Shown here: piece after piece, positions 51,035 through 62,687 of the stretch
How the letters are laid out: every line of letters starts with the position of its first letter
Numbering within the stretch: position 1 is the stretch's first letter
Assembly: GCA_963841855.1 (NCBI GenBank)
Contig: CAWJEJ010000003.1
Location: forward strand, 124,001-188,000
Length of the DNA stretch: 64,000 nt
Source: CAXBBB01 sp963841855
GTDB lineage: Bacteria; Bacteroidota; Rhodothermia; Rhodothermales; BA12
Reading direction: 5' to 3'
Made by a program: the position numbers and the translations under genes
Notes under the pieces: generated by a model
Told to the model about the DNA's origin: nothing
The model's input: only the letters and a program-made list of their open reading frames with translations
Database searches by the model: none

Positions 51035-51075
51035 GCGATCGCCCGCTTCAGCTCAGAGCCGAAGCGGGCGATCGC
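51035..51075 (-). terminator. Terminator of the CSLREA protein gene
   Basis: gcgatcgcccgcttc is perfectly complementary to gaagcgggcgatcgc across an 11-nt loop, giving a 15-bp stem. On the minus strand it is followed by gttttc. It lies 26 bp beyond the gene's stop codon. Confidence 0.8.
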
Positions 51076-51100
51076 AGATGTCGCGACTGCGGACGAGAGA

Positions 51101-54100
51101 TCAGCGCAGCAGGGTAACCTGGCGTGTCGTCGAGAAGCGCTCACCCGCAATGCGGACGATGTACATCCCGCTCGGGAAGTCTGCTGCATCAAGCCCGAAC
51201 GTGTGCGTCTGCGCTGCGGCAAGGGCGCCGTCGTGCAGCGTGGCTACGCGGCGACCGAGTGCGTCGTAGACGGCGACCGTGACGTCCTGATCTTGCTGAA
51301 CCGCGACGGCGAAGCGAACCGCTCCGGCCGAAGGGTTAGGCTGCGGCGCGCTCACTTCGTAGGCGCTCATCAAGTCGACTGTGACTTCGAGCAGGGACGA
51401 GTAGTCGAACGCCCCATCGAAGTCCACCTGGCGTAGGCGGAAGGTGTGGGTGCCCACGCCCAGCGACTCGATGCGATAGCTGTACGACTGCGCTTCGAGC
51501 GTCGAGCCTGCTCCTCGGACGTAGGCGCGCTCAACGAACTCGCTCTGGCCCGGACGGCGGTGCTCGACGGCGAATCCATCGTTGTCTGTCTCGCTTGCCG
51601 TCGACCAGCTCAGGTCGAGGCCACTACCGGTGCGAACGGCTTCGAAAGCGACCAGCTCAACCGGAAGTTCGGCCAGCGTCAACTCGACCGCGCCGATGTC
51701 GCTGCCGTTGCTGGGGTCGGGATCGTCCGATGTGTCGTTGTTGACGCCGCGTGCTTCGCCGCGCTGGTCCGTTCCCGCACTGCTGCCTTCGTCAATGAGC
51801 GGGCTGGTGACGGCAGGCAGGTGCGTGAGCGTCGGACCACCATTGTTCGCGAGCGCGCCCAGCACTGGATCCTGTCCCGTAATGTCGTTGGGCTGCGGCG
51901 TGAACGTGCACCCTGCTGGCCTCTCGATCAGGTTGAAATCGTTCGAGACGAACGTACCCGAGCAGTCCGGCCCGGCCGTGGCTGCGGAGTTGTCGCCCAG
52001 CGCCATGTTGGTGAAGCTGAACGTACCGCCTGCGACGTTGAACAAGCCGCCGCCCGTGGGCGAGGTGTTGGCTGCCACCGTGCTGGCCGTGACGGTCATC
52101 GTACCCGTTCCCGAGTTCCACAGTCCGCCGCCTTCGTTGGCGGCCGAGTTACCCGAGATGGTGCTGCTCGCGACCGTTACAGTGGCCGCGCCGGTCGTGT
52201 GGATGGCGCCGCCGTTGCCGGGGGCACTGCCCGTCGAGTTGCCGTTGATCACGGACGAGGTCACGTTGAGTGTTCCGGCGATCACTTCGATGGCGCCGCC
52301 TGCGCGGTTGGCCGTGTTGCCCGCTCCAAACGCCGCCGTCGTAATGGTGACGACTCCATCGGTCGTGAGCAGCGCGCCGCCCGAGCCGGACGTTCCGGTC
52401 GCCGTGTTGTTCGTGAATGTGGGCACTCCGCCCGCCGCGCCAGTGACGATAAGCGTACCGCCGTTGTTGAACAGCGCGCCGCCTCCATCATCGGCATCGT
52501 TTCCTTGGGCCGTGTTGCCGTTGAACGTGCTGGACCCGTTGACGGTCATCGTGACGCCCGACTGGTTCCACAGTCCACCGCCTTCCTGACCGGCGATGTT
52601 ACCGCTGATCGCGACACCGCTGAACGTGACCGCGTTGGTCGCCGTCGTGCCGGTGATGTGGAAGCCGCCGCCGTTGCCCGGAGCCGCCGCTTTGGTAAGC
52701 GCGCCTGCTGCCGAGACATCGTTGTTCGAGAGCGATCCGCCGGTCATGGTGAACGTGCCGTCGACGATCTCGATGCCGCCGCCTGCGCGGATGGCTTCGT
52801 TGCCGGTCACGTTCACGTTTGTCAGCGTGACCGCGCCGCTGAGCGACAGGATGCCGCCGCCCGAGGCGCTTGACACAGCGGCCGTACCGGCGGCGAGGTT
52901 GCCTGTGATCGAGACGGCGTTACCCGTTCCGTTGACCGTCAGCGTACCGCCGTTGTTGAAGATGCCTGCGCCGCCCTGATTGGCCGCGTCGCCGTCGGTG
53001 ATGTTGTTGTTGATCGTGGCACCCGCCTGGACGATCATCGTCACGCCGGACTGGTTCCACAGACCGCCGCCTTCGCGTCCGGCGCGGTTGCCGTTGACGG
53101 TCACGCCGTTGAAGATGACGCTGTTCGACGGCGTCATCCCGCTGATGTGGAAGCCGCCGCCGTTGCCGGGCGCGTTGGCAGTCGTCACCGAGCCGGTCGA
53201 CGCCGATACGTCGTTGTTGGAGAGCGAGCCGCCCGTCATCGTGAACGTGCCGTCGACGAGTTCGATGCCACCGCCCGCGCGAACTGCCTCGTTGCCAGTG
53301 ATTTGAGTGTCTGTGATCGTCACCGTACCACCCGTCGAGAGGATGCCACCACCCGATGCACTGGCACCGTCAGCGAGGTTGTTCGTAATGCGGACCAAGC
53401 TCGCTGAGCCGTCAACCGTCAGCGTGCCGCCGTTGTTGAAGATGCCCGCGCCGCCATCGTCGGCTGCGTCACCGTCGGTGCGGTTGTTGTTGATTCTGGT
53501 ACCGTTCGAGACGGTCATCGTCACGCCGGACTGGTTCCACAGACCGCCGCCTTCGCGACCGGCGCGGTTGCTGCCGATGCCGACGCCGTCGAAGCTGACC
53601 GTGTTCGTCGCCGCCGTGCCGGTGATGTGGAAGCCGCCGCCGTTGCCCGGAGCGGGCGCCGTCGTGATCGCTCCCGCCGTCGAAACGTCGTTGACCGTGA
53701 GCAATCCGCCCGTCATCGTGAACGTGCCGTCGATCAGTTCGATGCCACCGCCCGCGCGGACTGCCTCGTTGCTGCTGACTTCGCTGTTGGTAATCGTGAC
53801 TGCACCCGCGACTGAGAGGATGCCGCCGCCCGATCCGGCGGCACCGTTGGCCGTGTTGTTCGTGACCGTGGCCGCCGTCGTCGCGCCGATAGTGAGCGTG
53901 CCGCCGTCGTTGAAGATGCCGCCGCCTCCTTGGTCACTGTCGTTGCCGCTGGCCGTGTTGCCCGAGATGATCGCGCCATCGACGAGCATCGTGCCGCCTG
54001 CCGAGTTCCACAGCGCGCCGCCTTCAGCACCTGCCGTGTTGTTATTGTAGTTGCCGCCGTCGATATCGACTGTGCCTGCTCCACTCGTGTGGACGGCACC

Positions 54101-54970
54101 GCCGTTGATGCCAGTCGTGTTGCCGCTCACGTTGACACGGTCGAGCGTGAGTGATCCGCCATTGTTCTCGATGGCGCCTCCCGCGCGGCTGGCCCTATTG
54201 TTCCCCAACGTCGTGAGGCCCACGCCCGCACCGTTAGGCTGGAGCGTCGCCGATCCGCCGTTGAGTAGGAGGGCGCCACCGTTACCCAATACGCCTGCAT
54301 CGGCGGTGTTGAAACTGAACGTGGTGGCCGTGAACGTGGCCGAGCCGCCGTTGACGAAGACAGCGCCGCCGCCTTCGCCTGGAGCGTCGCCTTGGGCGCT
54401 GTTGCCCGAGAACGTCGTGCCCGAAACTGCCAGCGTGCCCGATCCCATATAGATCGCACCGCCGTTGCCGTCGCCGCCCGTAGCGGTCGAACTGGACACC
54501 GTTACGTTCGTGAGCGTGAGGTTGTTCGCTCCGTTGACGAGGATCGCGCCGCCGTTGCCCGCAACCTGCCCGTTGGACATGTTCGTCTCCGTGACAGTCA
54601 GAGCAGCGCTGACGTTGAAGATGCGGCTGTTGTTGCCCGCGAAGAGAAGGGGACGGTTGGCGGCGACTCCCGTGAGGGTGAGCGCTTCCGAAACCGAGAT
54701 CTCGCTGAGTGTCAAGGTGACCGTTTGACCTGCGATAGCGGTAAGGACGATGGTATCCGCGCCCGCATTTCCGGCCACACAAGCGTCGACAGCCACGTTC
54801 GTATTGGCGGCTTGGACAGCTTCACGTAAGGAGCAGTCGCCGTCGGAGTTGAGTTCGTCGGCTGCCGTATTAACGGCGATCTGGGCCATGAGCGGGGTGA
54901 CGGCGAACAGTGCCAGTGTGAGGAGGGCGAGGAGTTGAGCCGTTCGCTGCAGGAGAGTAGCGTGATGCAT
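51101..54970 (-). CDS. Giant CSLREA-domain beta-helix protein with T9SS sorting domain
   Basis: The 1289-residue product starts with a signal peptide (LLALLTLALFAVTPLMAQ). A CSLREA motif (DGDCSLREAVQAANTN, about 44-59) precedes a very long right-handed beta-helix. The helix consists of short glycine/asparagine-rich turns (NGGGFHITGT, GGGLWNQSGVTMTV, GGAGIFNNGGTLTV). Units of about 160 residues are repeated nearly three times between roughly residues 390 and 880. The C-terminus has a fibronectin-like linker (LPVELVAFEAV) and a T9SS domain (PQPNPSAGAVRFAVAV, FPSGMYIVRIAGE). It is exported to the surface and probably serves as an adhesin or structural protein. No catalytic residues of polysaccharide lyases are seen. 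Confidence 0.85.
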   Translation of the reverse strand: MHHATLLQRTAQLLALLTLALFAVTPLMAQIAVNTAADELNSDGDCSLREAVQAANTNVAVDACVAGNAGADTIVLTAIAGQTVTLTLSEISVSEALTLTGVAANRPLLFAGNNSRIFNVSAALTVTETNMSNGQVAGNGGAILVNGANNLTLTNVTVSSSTATGGDGNGGAIYMGSGTLAVSGTTFSGNSAQGDAPGEGGGAVFVNGGSATFTATTFSFNTADAGVLGNGGALLLNGGSATLQPNGAGVGLTTLGNNRASRAGGAIENNGGSLTLDRVNVSGNTTGINGGAVHTSGAGTVDIDGGNYNNNTAGAEGGALWNSAGGTMLVDGAIISGNTASGNDSDQGGGGIFNDGGTLTIGATTAATVTNNTANGAAGSGGGILSVAGAVTITNSEVSSNEAVRAGGGIELIDGTFTMTGGLLTVNDVSTAGAITTAPAPGNGGGFHITGTAATNTVSFDGVGIGSNRAGREGGGLWNQSGVTMTVSNGTRINNNRTDGDAADDGGAGIFNNGGTLTVDGSASLVRITNNLADGASASGGGILSTGGTVTITDTQITGNEAVRAGGGIELVDGTFTMTGGSLSNNDVSASTGSVTTANAPGNGGGFHISGMTPSNSVIFNGVTVNGNRAGREGGGLWNQSGVTMIVQAGATINNNITDGDAANQGGAGIFNNGGTLTVNGTGNAVSITGNLAAGTAAVSSASGGGILSLSGAVTLTNVNVTGNEAIRAGGGIEIVDGTFTMTGGSLSNNDVSAAGALTKAAAPGNGGGFHITGTTATNAVTFSGVAISGNIAGQEGGGLWNQSGVTMTVNGSSTFNGNTAQGNDADDGGGALFNNGGTLIVTGAAGGVPTFTNNTATGTSGSGGALLTTDGVVTITTAAFGAGNTANRAGGAIEVIAGTLNVTSSVINGNSTGSAPGNGGAIHTTGAATVTVASSTISGNSAANEGGGLWNSGTGTMTVTASTVAANTSPTGGGLFNVAGGTFSFTNMALGDNSAATAGPDCSGTFVSNDFNLIERPAGCTFTPQPNDITGQDPVLGALANNGGPTLTHLPAVTSPLIDEGSSAGTDQRGEARGVNNDTSDDPDPSNGSDIGAVELTLAELPVELVAFEAVRTGSGLDLSWSTASETDNDGFAVEHRRPGQSEFVERAYVRGAGSTLEAQSYSYRIESLGVGTHTFRLRQVDFDGAFDYSSLLEVTVDLMSAYEVSAPQPNPSAGAVRFAVAVQQDQDVTVAVYDALGRRVATLHDGALAAAQTHTFGLDAADFPSGMYIVRIAGERFSTTRQVTLLR
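52600..54100 (-). repeat. Three near-identical ~480-bp tandem coding repeats in the CSLREA gene
   Basis: The sequence gtgaacgtgccgtcga recurs at about 52749, 53241 and 53718, giving periods of 492 and 477 bp. The encoded units share TFTMTGG..., GNGGGFHI..., GLWNQSGVTM... and GGAGIFNNGGTL... in the same order. High nucleotide identity between copies points to recent duplication or gene conversion. Confidence 0.8.
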
Positions 54971-55191
54971 GGAGGGTTGGGGGGTTTGGGTTTATTGGGT
55001 TCGCGAATGGCTGGTCAGGAGCGGAAAATGAGCTTCGCCGACCAAAATCATGTGGTGTCTCACGTTCTTCGTAGGAAACGATGAAGTGCAGGCTATAAGG
55101 AAACAGTGTTGCCAATCGCGACGACGATGAAACGGTGTGTCACAGAGCCGCAACCATCGTCACAGACAGATGGCCTCCGTACCTTTCTCCT

Positions 55192-55863
55192 ATGCTCTTA
55201 GCCCCCTCCATTCTCGCAGCCGACTTCGCCCACCTCGAAGCGCAGACCGAGCAAGCTCTGAAAGCTGGCGCCGACTGGATCCACATCGACGTGATGGACG
55301 GCCTGTTCGTGCCCAACCTGTCGATGGGCGCCAACGTCGTCCGAGCACTGCGCCCGCTGGCCGACCGGACTGGCGCGCTGCTCGACGTGCATCTGATGAT
55401 TGAGCGGCCCGAGCGCTACGTCGAGCAGTTCGTCGGCGAAGGCGCGGACTTGGTGACGGTCCACGTCGAGGCGACGCCGCACCTGCATCGCACGCTCGAA
55501 CTGATTCGCAAGGCCGGAGCGCGCGTCGGCGTGACACTGAATCCGGCGACGCCGCTGGTCCTGCTGGAAGAAGTGCTTCCCCTGGTCGATCTCGCGCTGA
55601 TCATGAGCGTCAATCCCGGCTTCGGCGGACAGGCGTACATCCCGAGCAGCACCGATAAGATTCGGAGGTTGAAGCGGATGATCGTACAGTCGGGCAGCGG
55701 GGCGCGGATTGAGGTCGACGGCGGCGTGACGCCTGCCAACGTCGGCGATGTCGTGGCGGCGGGCGCGGACGTGGTCGTGGCAGGGAGCGCGGTGTTTAGG
55801 GGCGACGTGGCGTCCAACGTACGTGCGCTCAAAGCGGCGGCCGAGGTACAGCACCTTGCCTGA
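55192..55863 (+). CDS. rpe: Ribulose-phosphate 3-epimerase
   Basis: The 223-residue TIM-barrel enzyme interconverts ribulose-5-phosphate and xylulose-5-phosphate in the pentose phosphate pathway. Active-site motifs are APSILAADF (Ser), DWIHIDVMDGLFVPNLS (His/Asp metal site), DVHLMIERPERYV, IMSVNPGFGGQAYIP and IEVDGGVTPAN. ATG 55192 begins the barrel. The upstream frame adds foreign residues. It overlaps or abuts priA, whose start lies 20 nt beyond the rpe stop. It is cytosolic and intact. Confidence 0.97.
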   Translation: MLLAPSILAADFAHLEAQTEQALKAGADWIHIDVMDGLFVPNLSMGANVVRALRPLADRTGALLDVHLMIERPERYVEQFVGEGADLVTVHVEATPHLHRTLELIRKAGARVGVTLNPATPLVLLEEVLPLVDLALIMSVNPGFGGQAYIPSSTDKIRRLKRMIVQSGSGARIEVDGGVTPANVGDVVAAGADVVVAGSAVFRGDVASNVRALKAAAEVQHLA

Positions 55864-55882
55864 GGTAGCACAGACGGGCGAA

Positions 55883-58339
55883 ATGGAGTGGGTCCGCGTC
55901 GCCTTGCCGCTGCCGGTCGATCAGACGTATACGTATACGGTACCGCAGGCGATGCGAGCGGGACTGGAAATCGGAAGCCGCGTCGTCGTGCCGTTTGGAC
56001 GGCGCGTGCTGACGGGTGTGGTCGTCGAGCCGGGCCACGCGGCGGATGCCGACGGGTTCGAGGCCAAACCCATTGACGACGTGCTGGACGACGGGAGCGC
56101 GGCCACGCCCGACCTGCTGCGCCTGACCCGGTGGATGGCGGGCTACTACGTCTGCTCGTGGGGCGAGGCGCTCCGAGCCGCGCTACCCGGCGGACTCGAC
56201 GTGTCGACCGAGCACACGCTGCACCGCACCGAAGCGGACGCCAGTTCGTGGATGGACCACCCGGTCGGCGGCGCTCTGCTGCACGCGCTGGGCCGGGCGC
56301 CCCAGACGCTGTCCGCGCTACGCCGTCACGTGCCCGGCGCGACGCTGGCGATTGCGCGCCGGCTCGAAGCCGACGGCGTTATCACATTAGCGAGTGGCCT
56401 CTCGCAGCCGCGCGTGCGGACGCGGTCGGTCGCCCATCTCCGGCTGGCGGCGCCGTTTCGGTCGGCCCAGGGTGTCAGGGACGTGCTCGAACAGGTGCCG
56501 GGCGATAAGCAGAAGGCGCTGCTCCAGACGCTTCTCGGCGCCGGACCGAGTGAATGGCACGTGCAGGCGGGCATTGTCGCCCAAGCCGACGCCAGTTCGT
56601 CGACGGCCACGAGCCTGATCAAACGCGGACTCGTCGAGCGCGAAGATCGCGAGGTGCTGCGTGGAATGGAAACCGTGTCGATCGCCCCGGCCCCGCCCGT
56701 CACGCTGCGCGACGAACAAACAGAAGCGCTCGCTGCCATCTCCGAGCAGATCGACGCGCGCGCGTTCGGCACCCTCCTCCTCCACGGCGTGACCGGTAGC
56801 GGCAAGACCGAAGTCTACATCGCCGCACTGCGCCGCACGCTCGAACAAGGCCGGACGGGCATCGTCCTCGTTCCCGAGATCGCGCTGACGCCCCAGACGG
56901 TCCGCCGTTTCCGCGCCCACTTCGGCGACCGCATCGCCGTCCTACACTCGCGCATGAGCCTGGGCGAGCGTTACGACGCGTGGCGCGCCATCCGGGACGG
57001 ACGCTTCGAGGTCGTCATCGGTCCGCGCTCGGCCGTCTTCGCGCCGCTCGAAGACATCGGCCTGATCGTCGTCGACGAGGAGCACGAGAGCAGCTACAAA
57101 CAGTTCGACCCGGCGCCGCGCTACCACGCGCGCGACACGGCCATTCTACGCGCCAGCCTGTGCGGGGCGACGTGCGTGCTGGGCAGCGCGACGCCCGCGC
57201 TCGAAACGTATCACAACGCGCAAACCGGCAAATACGCCTATCTGCGCATGACGGGACGAGCACCTCTGGCCGACGGATCCGAAGCCCAGTTGCCCAGCGT
57301 TCACGTGCTCGACCTGACGCGCGAGACCAAACGGCACCAGGTCGACGGCTCGCTCTCGCGTAGGCTCGTCGAGGCCATCGCCGACCGCATCGCCAACAAG
57401 GAGCAGGTCATCCTGCTGCAAAACCGCAGAGGCTATGCCCCCATCCTGGAATGCCGAGACTGCGGGTGGTCGCCGTTCTGCCGCGACTGCTCGGTCCCGA
57501 TGCCCTACCACAAACGCGGCAACCAGCTTCGCTGCCATTACTGCGGACGCTCGGCTCGGAGACCGCGCGCCTGCCCCACCTGTTCAAGCCAGCGGATCGA
57601 TCTCGTCGGGACCGGAACGCAGCGCGTCGAGGAGCAGCTAGCCGAGCAGCTGCCCCAAGCTCGCGTGCTGCGCATGGATCAGGATTCGACCGGACGCAAA
57701 GGTGCCCATCAGAAACTGCTCGACGCGTTCGGACGCGGCGAAGCCGACGTGCTACTCGGCACGCAGATGGTCGCCAAAGGACTGGACTTTCCGCGCGTGA
57801 CCCTGGTCGGCGTCATCTCCGCCGATACCGGCTTGCTACTGCCCGACTTCCGCGCCGAGGAGCGCGCGTTCCAACTCATGACGCAGGTCGCCGGACGTGC
57901 CGGGCGTGCCGACTTGGCGGGCGACGTGATCATACAAACGCGACGCCCCGATCAGCAGGCGCTCGTCTACGCCCGCTCGCACGACTACGTAGGCTTCGCC
58001 GAGTATGCGCTGGAGGAACGCAGACTGCTGCGCTACCCACCGTTTGGGCGCGTGGTCGGACTTGAGTTCAAAGGCGTCGACGAGCGGGCGACCAAAGCGC
58101 TCGCTCAAGACTGGACGGATCTGCTGAGAGAGATCGCGGGCGGTGCGTTCGAGATTCTAGGCCCCGAGGCCGCCCTCATCGCTCGCATTAAGCGCTTCTA
58201 CCGGTTCACCGCGCTGGTCAAGGTCGCTCCTGACGCTCCGGCGGTTCAGCCGATCCTACGCCGGACGATCGACGCGTTCGGCTCACTGCCCAGCGGGGCA
58301 CGCATCAACGTGGACGTAGACGCTCAGGCGCTGACGTAA
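55883..58339 (+). CDS. priA: Primosomal protein N' (replication restart helicase)
   Basis: The 818-residue superfamily 2 helicase reloads the replisome at stalled forks. The N-terminal 3'-DNA-binding domain begins MEWVRVALPLPVDQTYTYTV. The helicase core has Walker A GVTGSGKTE (302-310), the DEEH box, motif III (LGSATPALET) and motif VI (AGRAGRADLAG). The zinc-binding insertion has its cysteine pairs (CRDCGW, CRDC, CHYCG, CPTC) complete. The ATG at 55883 is used. A TTG overlapping the rpe stop could extend it by nine residues. It is transcribed with rpe. Confidence 0.96.
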   Translation: MEWVRVALPLPVDQTYTYTVPQAMRAGLEIGSRVVVPFGRRVLTGVVVEPGHAADADGFEAKPIDDVLDDGSAATPDLLRLTRWMAGYYVCSWGEALRAALPGGLDVSTEHTLHRTEADASSWMDHPVGGALLHALGRAPQTLSALRRHVPGATLAIARRLEADGVITLASGLSQPRVRTRSVAHLRLAAPFRSAQGVRDVLEQVPGDKQKALLQTLLGAGPSEWHVQAGIVAQADASSSTATSLIKRGLVEREDREVLRGMETVSIAPAPPVTLRDEQTEALAAISEQIDARAFGTLLLHGVTGSGKTEVYIAALRRTLEQGRTGIVLVPEIALTPQTVRRFRAHFGDRIAVLHSRMSLGERYDAWRAIRDGRFEVVIGPRSAVFAPLEDIGLIVVDEEHESSYKQFDPAPRYHARDTAILRASLCGATCVLGSATPALETYHNAQTGKYAYLRMTGRAPLADGSEAQLPSVHVLDLTRETKRHQVDGSLSRRLVEAIADRIANKEQVILLQNRRGYAPILECRDCGWSPFCRDCSVPMPYHKRGNQLRCHYCGRSARRPRACPTCSSQRIDLVGTGTQRVEEQLAEQLPQARVLRMDQDSTGRKGAHQKLLDAFGRGEADVLLGTQMVAKGLDFPRVTLVGVISADTGLLLPDFRAEERAFQLMTQVAGRAGRADLAGDVIIQTRRPDQQALVYARSHDYVGFAEYALEERRLLRYPPFGRVVGLEFKGVDERATKALAQDWTDLLREIAGGAFEILGPEAALIARIKRFYRFTALVKVAPDAPAVQPILRRTIDAFGSLPSGARINVDVDAQALT

Positions 58340-58395
58340 TCGCTACGCCTGGCGAAGTGACCACACACGAAACGAGACCGAGAACCGACGAACCC

Positions 58396-58464
58396 TTACA
58401 GCCCGGCGGGAAGTGACATGAACAGGAGGCACATCACGAAGAGCAAAAGTAAGACGAGGCGCAT
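58396..58464 (-). CDS. Candidate small hydrophobic peptide (22 aa)
   Basis: An ATG-initiated 22-codon frame encodes MRLVLLLLFVMCLLFMSLPA plus GL, a single hydrophobic helix without a downstream domain. It lies in the 359-bp gap between the convergent priA and glmS genes, with no good match to a known family. It could be a small membrane peptide or a remnant of a signal sequence. The rest of the gap (58340-58698) shows only the glmS terminator. Confidence 0.3.
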   Translation of the reverse strand: MRLVLLLLFVMCLLFMSLPAGL

Positions 58465-58645
58465 GGCAGACAGGTAAGTGAGAGTATCCGGCGCCCGGAA
58501 TAATGGAAGTGGTGTGAGCGAACCGGTCCGCATAGATACAGACCATCCAGACCGCATACCTACCAAAGAAATCGTTAACCAGATGGAAGGGGTTTCCACA
58601 CGCATCGGTTACACTTCGGGTCGCACCCACCCTGGGCCGAAAGCA

Positions 58646-58680
58646 CGAGCGGCGCCTCCCCGATCGGGAAACGCCGCTCG
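58646..58680 (-). terminator. Terminator of glmS
   Basis: cgagcggcg at 58646 pairs with cgccgctcg at 58672-58680, and an inner cccgatcggg hairpin occupies the loop. It lies 18 bp after the glmS stop codon. Few T residues follow on the minus strand, so the efficiency is uncertain. Confidence 0.6.
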
Positions 58681-58698
58681 TAGGTCCGAACTGCCTGC

Positions 58699-60537
<1,839 letters not shown>

Positions 60538-60740
60538 AGATTGAAGGGGGAAACTGGAACGAAAAACGGACGTGGTGGAGAGAGACCAAGGATATGCACG
60601 ACGGGCCGATCCTACCCACGCCGCGCACGCTCTGCACGAAAGGTTACGGCCTGCGCGCGATCTGGACAGTCTGGGCGCAGACCTGGGGGCGGCACCGCGG
60701 CCTGGCTGTCGGCGTTGCACGCGCATCCTTCCGCCCGACT

Positions 60741-61271
60741 ATGCGCCCGCTTCCGCTCTTCCTCGTGCTGCTCGCCTGCGCCGCATGTGCTCCGCCCGAT
60801 CCGCCGCCGATGCTTGACCTGGAGACTGAGGAGCCGACGACCTACTACCTGACGCACGACCGCGGACGCACGCTCCATTTCAGCATTCCCGTCCGCAACG
60901 ACACCGACTCGACGGCCAGCCTCTACTTCTTCGTCTACGCCGCCGACGATGTGGCCAACCCGCCCGCGCGGCAGGCCTATCCGCCGATGGCGCAGCAGTC
61001 GATGGGCAAGGCGCGCACCTTTTCTGTCGGACGCCCGGACCTCGGAGTCTTTCGCGAACTGGCCGCCGGCGACACGACGACGATACGCGGTCTGCTGCCG
61101 CTGCCGAGCGAGTGGAGCGACCGGCGCGCGATCGTCACCGACGGCTTCCGCGACCTGCGGCTCTACGCCTACACGCTCGCAGGCAAGCAGGTCTATGCGC
61201 AGTCGTGGCCGCTGCGGCGCATCAAAGGCGAGATCCTGACCGAAGGCGAGGCGGGCAGCACGTTTCGATAA
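60741..61271 (+). CDS. Small lipoprotein, unknown function
   Basis: The 176-residue product has a lipoprotein signal (MRPLPLFLVLLACAACAPPD, with the Cys near residue 16). The mature part is a beta-rich domain (RTLHFSIPVRNDTDSTASLY and DTTTIRGLLPLPSEW) resembling a small Ig-like or FxLD-type periplasmic fold. There is no catalytic motif. It is transcribed away from glmS across about 200 bp. The ATG at 60741 starts the signal; the longer frame to 60594 does not fit. A disrupted deacetylase gene follows. I do not recognise the family. Confidence 0.65.
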   Translation: MRPLPLFLVLLACAACAPPDPPPMLDLETEEPTTYYLTHDRGRTLHFSIPVRNDTDSTASLYFFVYAADDVANPPARQAYPPMAQQSMGKARTFSVGRPDLGVFRELAAGDTTTIRGLLPLPSEWSDRRAIVTDGFRDLRLYAYTLAGKQVYAQSWPLRRIKGEILTEGEAGSTFR

Positions 61272-61363
61272 CGCCATTCTACTCTCGAACTCAACAGGTC
61301 GGTTGGATCCCTGAGACGAGGAATGACCTTTGAGGGTGCACCACCACAGGCTTCCCGTTCCCC

Positions 61364-62687
61364 ATGTCTCCTTCTCTGCGCCGCGTTCTACCGCTGGCGG
61401 TACTCTCGCTCGCGGCATCGTCCGCGGCACCCGCCCAGCCCGCCTATTCGTGAGATCCCACCGCCTGCACGTTGCCCGACTGCCACTGCGCTTCCACGCA
61501 GGCTCCTCAAGGACTGACCGGCGCCGACGTACCCTAATTCGTTCTCGTCACGTTCGACGACTGCGTGCAGAACCGAAACGAGGGCGACATCCGGCCCATG
61601 CTCGCAGGCGTGCGCAACCCCAACGGCGCGCCGATCAACGTCACCTATTTCCTCAGCCTCGAAGGGTGCGCGCGTGACGACACGACCGAGGCCGAGGTCG
61701 TGCTCGACCGCATCGCCGCGGGAGACGAGATGGCCGTCCACACGGTCACGCACACGACCTCGGACACCACGGACTTCTTCACGTGGCGACAAGAGATGAC
61801 CGGCGTCCTCGCCTACCTCGACCGGCTGGGCGTCCCGCGTCAGCAGCGCGGTTTTCGTGCTCCCTTCGTGGCCACCAACGCGGCCATGTTCGACGTGCTC
61901 GAGACGCTGGGCTTTCTCTACGACTCGTCGATCTACGAATCGCCCTTTTTCAGTCCCGTCTCGAACGGAGTGGGACAGTTCGCGTGGCCTTACACGCTCG
62001 ACTACGGACCCGCCCAAAACTGCGCGTCGTGGGCCGCCTTCAACCGCTGCACCGACGACCCCAAGCCCGGCCTCATGGTCCATTCCGGTCTACTACCACG
62101 TCGACGCGCGCAGCGATGGGGAGAGCCGCGACGACTACTATGGCACGTTCGACGTGGGCAACCCGACGTTCTCGTTCAGCCGGAAGATCACCGGCGACGC
62201 CCTCTTTCGCGTGCTGGCGGACAACTTCACCGCTCGCTATAGAGGCAACCGGTCTCCGCACGGCGTCTACTTGCACGCGCCGACGTTCCAGACGGCCGAG
62301 TACCGCGAGCCGTACAACCGCGCGCTCCGCTACATGGCCTCGCAGCGCGACACGTGGTTCGTCACCGGCGAGACGCTGATCCGGTGGATGCGCGATCCCG
62401 TTCCGGCGTCGCAGATGTCCGACTGGATCGCAGGTACCCTCACCTCGACCGACAACCCCACGCGCCTCGCCGACCTGCGCCTGTCGCCTTCGATCACGAC
62501 CGGGCTGGTCCGCGTAGACGGGACGATTCCTCCGGGTTCGGTTGCCGACGTGTACGATGTGATGGGGCGCCGCGCCTTCTCGTTCCCCATCGCCTCGGGC
62601 GACCAGATCAATCTGAGCGCGCTGGCGTCCGGCCTCTACTTCGTCCGTATCGGCGAAACGGTGCGCGGCGTCACGCTTCGGAAGTAG
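61364..62687 (+). pseudogene. Polysaccharide deacetylase-like T9SS cargo with two stops and a frameshift
   Basis: One frame from ATG 61364 gives a signal peptide (SLRRVLPLAVLSLAASSAAP), then TGA at 61451 where a Cys codon fits (YSxDPTACTLPDCHC). It continues to TAA at 61535 where Gln fits (GADVPxFVLVTFDDC). It then encodes a deacetylase core with the FDD motif and HTVTHTT. At 62075 one extra A shifts the frame: deleting it gives PGLWSIPVYYHVDARSD and an unbroken run to 62687. The C-terminal part is a T9SS sorting domain (VADVYDVMGRRAFSFP, LASGLYFVRIGE). Three independent lesions make this a secure pseudogene unless the assembly is poor. The intact protein would be about 440 residues. Confidence 0.85.

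Noticed and set aside
60538..60740. glmS ribozyme upstream of glmS
   Set aside because: No conserved cleavage-site and pseudoknot pattern could be recognised in this stretch. A covariance-model search would settle it.
61364..62687. Programmed frameshifting or selenocysteine decoding for the deacetylase
   Set aside because: The gene needs a TGA, a TAA and an extra base to be bypassed, and no SECIS-like or slippery heptamer was seen. Independent mutations are simpler.
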